This document shows, one piece after another, positions 59,006-64,000 of a stretch of 64,000 nt of DNA (position 1 is the stretch's first letter; the number at the start of each line of letters is the position of its first letter). Origin of the DNA: Brienomyrus brachyistius. Lineage: Eukaryota > Chordata > Actinopteri > Osteoglossiformes > Mormyridae. The stretch spans positions 22,430,461-22,494,460 of the forward strand of contig NC_064548.1 in the NCBI RefSeq assembly GCF_023856365.1, written 5' to 3'. The notes under the pieces are model-generated. The model saw nothing but the letters and a program-made list of their open reading frames with translations, was not told where the DNA came from and searched no databases. The translations under genes were made by a program, and so were the position numbers.

Positions 59006-60193
59006 GGTTATTTCTGACGGTTTAGTAAATCTTAAACTTAAAGATTTTTTTTTAAACTGTAGTTTAGACTCAACTCAAACTCAACCAGCCTAGAACTGCT
59101 GTCAACAGCAGAATATGCAGAATGCAACACATACAGTATTCGTATTATTTATTTTTTACGCTTCATCGGCCACTCTCTGGAGGTTTACCTTATAATAGTG
59201 CATATATATTTACTTAATGGATAATAGGCCTAGTATATCAGCCTTTAAAGAGCAGCCCACTTATCAACATCCATGGTCACGGTCTCTTCTGTCATCTGAG
59301 GACATCATACCTAATGTGCATCATGGATTATGAGGCACAAATAATGGCTCACTATTGGTTACACAGTGAAATTTGGGCATGATGTCCAATCAGACAGTCT
59401 GTTTATTTATCCATTTTCCAACTGAAATGAAGTTTTTGACTACCCCAGTCTACAGGCAGCAGCAGCAAAGCAGTCAAACTTAAATGCAGTTTAACTCAGG
59501 AAGTATCAAACCGCCGCATAAATAATTTGAATGCCACGAGACCGCTGTCAGAGTGTGCGGATCTGCAGGAGCCACAAACACGAGAAAATCCAAGCCGTTG
59601 AGGGGAAAATCCATTTGTGCTATTTTCAAAACGCTCCTTCAAAAGATAATGTGCAGGAGGCAGCGTTTGCAGACGGCTTGCAGGTTACGCCGAGGGACTG
59701 TAACATCTCAGCCATCATTACACAAAGATAAAAAGGCAGAAATTTCTGCTGTTCAGAAAAACAGCACAACATCAGAAATGCTGTCAAGCAGCAACTGCAT
59801 CAGCCGACAGATCTGACAGAGGAGCAGAGAAATGTAATGGCTCAAGCTGCAGGGGGAGCTAAAATCAGATGTTTAAGTAAAAAAATCTGGATAATTCACT
59901 ACAGAGAATAAAAATTCTGCATTTTTTATCTTTGAAAAAGAGGTAAGGGAGAGGCCAATAAGTAGAAAACAGGGTTGTGGATTATGATGAGATTTTAGTT
60001 GAGATCTCTTGGGTGTGTGGAGCTTGAACAAAAAAAAAACATCTCAGAAAGATCTGACTAATATCTTGCCTTCCTTATTCCCTTATAATGCATAAACGTG
60101 TCCACTAATAAGTGCAATTATAAGAGTAAGAACCAGAACAACAATCATTACAGTATAACATTATAAAATATAACTTGGAACATCTATGTAGCA
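59006..60193. other. Unique stretch, possible conserved block
   Basis: No transposon or exon recognised. About 59520-59870 is complex, repeat-free sequence with little low-complexity DNA, discussed as a possible conserved element; the frames 59531-59731 and 59553-59816 overlap and match nothing. Confidence 0.45.
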
Positions 60194-60500
60194 TGTTTCA
60201 CAAGTTACGAGACGAAGTATTCGAAAACAGACATTTGGGAGAACAAAAGGGGTTTATTGAACAAAATAGGAGAAGGGATGCAAAACGAGACCTCGAGCGG
60301 TCAAAGGAAGGGGGCTAATATGAGGAATTACACAGGCAGACAGGAGCAGGGACTTCAATTACCAGACTGGGGCTGACGAGACAAACAGGTACATAAATAC
60401 AAAGACTAAGGAAAGGTAACAGGGAACAGGTGCGGCTCATCAGGGCCACATTAAGGTGGAGACAGGAGGACTAGGCGGACATGACGGGTAGGATGTAACA
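60194..60500. mobile_element. Possible LTR related to 57596-57883
   Basis: Shares the GGGGTTTA(T/A)TTG block and a GC-rich right end (CATGACGGGTAGGATGTAACA). Candidate ends are TGTTTCAC and TGTAACA, but no clean target duplication was found, so the limits are uncertain. Confidence 0.4.
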
Positions 60501-62229
60501 ACATGATTCTAAGATTTTAAGCTTCCCATCTCGTGCACACATTCCTACTCTGCGTTGTACTTCAGTATTGTTTATATTACTCCTCCGTAACGTAGATAAG
60601 TTGCACATAGGGCCACCCAATCAGCATCTTAATTGCTATTTGACTGATGACAATTGATAGCTCTTAGGGCATTGATACGCTGGAATTCAGAGCTACATTC
60701 AAGAAGCTCAGTAAATCTGGAATTATTCCTCTCACTATCAATATAACAGTATCGTCAAAACGGAGGTATTACTGTACTGGTTTCTACAGCTGTCACCGTG
60801 CCTGTAATGGTCCATGTTTATTATCAATGAATCTGCCACCATCTTCCTTTCCAGGAAACCCTGGTGAAACAATGAGTAATGTACAGTGCTGGCTTGCGAC
60901 CCCCACCCACATCTTTTCCATCCGCATAGCTCGTAGTGCCGTGGCATGCTAATGAAACCTGGTGGTGCTCGGAAGAAGGTGGTGATGCTGAGGGAGGGGG
61001 GGTCTTTAACAGTGGAGTGTGCTCAGATCTCCAACACGCGTTTATGTCCCCAGTCCGCCCACGCTAGGTGAGATGTAGAGGATGTGGTGGTAGTGACTAA
61101 TACTTGAGTGATTTCGTTCCAGGCAGGCATCTTCCTCTGAGCCGGGTTTGGGGGGGGGGAGGAGGAGGAGGAGGGGGGCCTTAATACTGTATACTGTAAA
61201 TTCACTTCCCGGCGGACAAAGTGTCAATGATCGGAAGGTATCATAAGGTAGCAGAAGGACTAAATACATACAGGTTTAGCTTGACTGTCTCTGGCTCCAG
61301 ATTCTGGTTTCTACTCTTGAAGTAGTAAAATGTCACTTCGAATAAAGCTGTCTACTAAGTATCAGGAACAGAATTCTTGCATGTACAAAATACACTGCTT
61401 CTCATGATTTAACCTTTGACATTTATGAATGGGTTGAGAAGCAGAAGAAAAAGAAAGCGTTTCTTGTAACGATGAACACTAACCAAATTCTCAGCGGCTG
61501 ATTACGCAATAGCGAACATGTCTAGTTAGCCACATACATTATCAGGAGTATAACAGGCACTGGAGCCTTAAGAGGAGCCTGATGGACATAAGCGACTGAT
61601 CACAGAACTGGAGCAGGTTCAGGGCTGAATTGTAGGGGTACCTGATCGCTTAAAGGGCCAGGCGAAATAAACCAGACATGTGCTATGCTTCCTCTATATT
61701 CACAGCATAAAGAGCAGGAATGGGATTCTCACACAGAAAAGTTTTAAATTGTTATTGTATATTTCTGTGCCTTGCAAGGAAATAGCGTCCTGTCTGAGGT
61801 GTCCCTTTGCCTTGGGCCCGTTGCTTCCTGAGAAGCTGGCAGATGGGTGGGGAGGTGGGTCATGGGGGGCATATCATAATGGAACAGTCCCTAGGCTCAC
61901 TGTGACCTACACTGAGTAAGCAGTATTCAGAGTAAAAAAAGGATTTTCACAGCAGCATGTTGTTTTATGTATCATTACGTATCATTACATCATTCATTGA
62001 ATTAGTGGAGGTATTTAAATGATGTCAATGAGATTTTGACTTAGTCACTATTTATTGTTAGCTGTCTAACCTCTGGGTGAAAATGTGTGTATATGTGTTA
62101 ATTTGTCTATTGGTCAATTAATAAAATCTAAAAATAATACAATTAATTAGTGGAGGAAAGCTTTTTTTTTAACTATGATTTATGTATAACTGATGCTCAT
62201 TTCAGAGACTGTATTTTACAGTTACACCC
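60501..62229. other. Mostly unique stretch
   Basis: A G-rich purine patch at 61140-61178 (GGGGGGGGGAGGAGGAGGAG) stands out. Frames at 60738-61269 and 61680-61919 match nothing. Confidence 0.5.
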
Positions 62230-62385
62230 AGAGGTGCCCTGTGGCTCAGCAGGCTATGATTAGTGCCCAAGGTCAGAAGGTCACCTATCTGAATCCTGGG
62301 GCCGAAAAAACCGATACTGCCATTGGGCCCCTGAGCAAGGTTTGTCACCCCCAACTCCAAAGCAACGTCGGATTGGCGAAAAGGC
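62230..62385 (+). mobile_element. tRNA-derived SINE (same family as 4061-4978)
   Basis: The A-box region reads TGTGGCTCAGCAGGCTATGA and the B-box region TCACCTATCTGAATCCTGGG. The body ATTGGGCCCCTGAGCAAGGT and CACCCCCAACTCC follows. It lacks the 42-bp expansion of its antisense relative at 4 kb and is moderately worn. Confidence 0.65.
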
Positions 62386-63383
62386 AAAATTGTTATAGCA
62401 CAATGCTAACACGTCTCCTCTAATTGGAAAACATCCAGCTAAGCCCACCTGTTAGCCACGGGTTCAAACCACACATGAAGCCCCTTAGATCCACTGATGA
62501 TGCCTCAGTGATGGCAGCGCATGACCGTTTGTCAACAAAACTGATACAATATGGCAGCAAAATGCAACCGAACAACACTTCAAATGATACAACACCCTCC
62601 TCAGATTCCTCCACGTTGTCTAATTACATAATACCCAGCACAATCTCCTACGGGGTTTGAATATAGAAAATTCATAATATAATTAGTAGTGGACGTATTA
62701 ATTATACTTTCCAGAGCAGCATCAGGCCACTGCATTCAGATAAGGCTATTCCCTTTGAGCTGACTATCCATAACAAAATGATAGACACAATCCTATTTTT
62801 GGGTAACATTATAATAGGCAACTAATATTGCGTTATTCATGTTATATACTACCTACACAAACAACAACACTGGTTTATATGCTAAACACTAGGTTATGTT
62901 AATATTTTGACATTAAGATTTTTTTTTATATCATTAAATGATTTATGCTTTCATGATTCACACTCAGCCATTCAAGGGATCGACCCAGGTGGAGGGATGA
63001 TGAGCGGATCTGCTAGTAATGGCAAGCAACAGGCAATAAGGACCGTTCCTGGCTCGACAGTGAAATGACAAAGAGTCGAGCAGTGCATAAACCAGGAATG
63101 ACCATTTAATGACTGTTAGACTTGTAGAAGAAGCTTATTAACATCTCCCAGCTGGAATCTCTGCAAACTTCATTAATAACAATTAATGCTAACTAGCATT
63201 TCCAGGCCCCACAGAAAAAACACTAACCTGCATACTCCTGGATCCTCTCCAAGCTGAAAACTCGAACTAAACCAAAGTACTTGTAATACTCTATTCTGTC
63301 ATCCACTCGGGGGGAAAAAGATTGAATCCAAAAAAAAGATGCTGCGAGTATAATGATTTATCCTCTAGAAGCTGAGACTCTGT
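62386..63383. other. Unique non-coding stretch
   Basis: No element recognised. Overlapping frames on both strands near 62420-62660 have no match. Confidence 0.5.
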
Positions 63384-63384
63384 T

Positions 63385-63411
63385 CGTTTGTTTGTTTGTT
63401 TGTTTGTTTGT
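63385..63411. repeat. (GTTT)n microsatellite
   Basis: About six to seven GTTT units. Confidence 0.9.
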
Positions 63412-63678
63412 GATACACTGTGTGTGGGAGACTGACATGCTAAAAAGTCCTTTGGCCAATAACATTGCATAGCATCTAGTTAACACCCTGACAGGCGAGA
63501 GGCAAGACTTGCATTACCAAGGTCATGTCTGGAGGTCATTCACTGTCTTCCAAAGCAGTCTAAGGAGAAGAAAAAAATAACTCCTAGGTATTGTAATTCA
63601 CAGTCATACCACAAAAAAGAGAATACAATATAGGTAAAGGTAAAAAGCATGAATACTTCATGTTTTCAGCAGAATAGC

Positions 63679-63780
<102 letters not shown>

Positions 63781-63804
63781 TCTATATAGCATTTATTCAT
63801 CTGT

Positions 63805-64000
63805 GGGGTAGCATGATGGTGCAGTGTTTGCCTCACACCTCTGGGACCCAGGTTCGAGTCTCCGCCTGGGTCACATGTGTGTGGAGTTTGCATGTTCTCC
63901 CCATGTCGTCGTGGGATTTCGTACTCCGGTTTCCCCCCACAGTACAAAGACATGCTAAGGCTAATTGGAGTTGCTAAATTGCCCGTAGGTGTGCATGTGT
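63805..64000 (+). mobile_element. tRNA-headed SINE, cut by window end
   Basis: The best head in the window: GGGGTAGCATGATGGTGCAG with an A-box-like motif, then CAGGTTCGAGTCTCCGCCTG with a near-consensus B box. The body GTGTGGAGTTTGCATGTTCT and TTTCCCCCCACAGTACAAAG follows. A small deletion lies in the GGGATTTCGTACTCC part. The copy continues beyond base 64000. Good preservation suggests recent activity. Confidence 0.85.

Overview
This window looks like non-coding DNA from a ray-finned fish. Three things point to this: several dispersed repeat families typical of teleosts (a tRNA-headed SINE with a long 3' tail, L2/Rex-like LINEs, Tc1-like elements and hAT-type miniature elements), abundant (AC)n, (TA)n and (TAA)n microsatellites, and no bacterial-style gene packing. 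I found no host protein-coding exon, rRNA or tRNA gene, CRISPR array or operon that I could defend. The window is best read as a gene desert or a very large intron. Most open frames are chance frames, or are held open by tandem repeats; those with recognisable homology are decayed transposon genes.

Layout. 1-4 kb: unique sequence plus the end of a Tc1-like element. 4.06-4.98 kb: a tRNA-type SINE in which a 42-bp segment has expanded to 20 head-to-tail copies. 5-20 kb: mostly unique AT-rich DNA with scattered SINE pieces, a hAT-like miniature element at 9.8 kb and an 80-bp perfectly alternating purine-pyrimidine tract at 18.9 kb. 20.1-21.4 kb: an antisense LINE relic with a miniature element nested in it. 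23.6-25.4 kb: a second antisense LINE relic interrupted by a sense-strand LINE tail. 25-44 kb: mostly unique sequence with a few SINE copies, a hAT-like element at 36.7 kb, a pogo-like element at 43.7 kb and a cluster of long poly-G runs (35.8-44.5 kb).

45.6-48.2 kb: a 64-bp minisatellite cut by an 859-bp hAT-like element, followed by Tc1-like remains. 50.4-51.4 kb: a 981-bp Tc1-like relic with both terminal repeats and TA duplications. 52.8-53.7 kb: two abutting hAT miniature elements and an antisense SINE tail. 54.0-55.2 kb: an antisense LINE relic that has lost its catalytic FADD box. 56-60.5 kb: retroelement and LTR pieces, including a good solo-LTR candidate and a hAT miniature element with a perfect 8-bp target duplication. 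The window ends inside a fresh SINE copy at 63.8 kb.

I see no cooperating gene system. The interest lies in how the repeats are nested, in the two minisatellites that stay open in several reading frames, and in a few motif-rich unique blocks that could be conserved regulatory elements. Family names rest on recognition of motifs, not on database searches.
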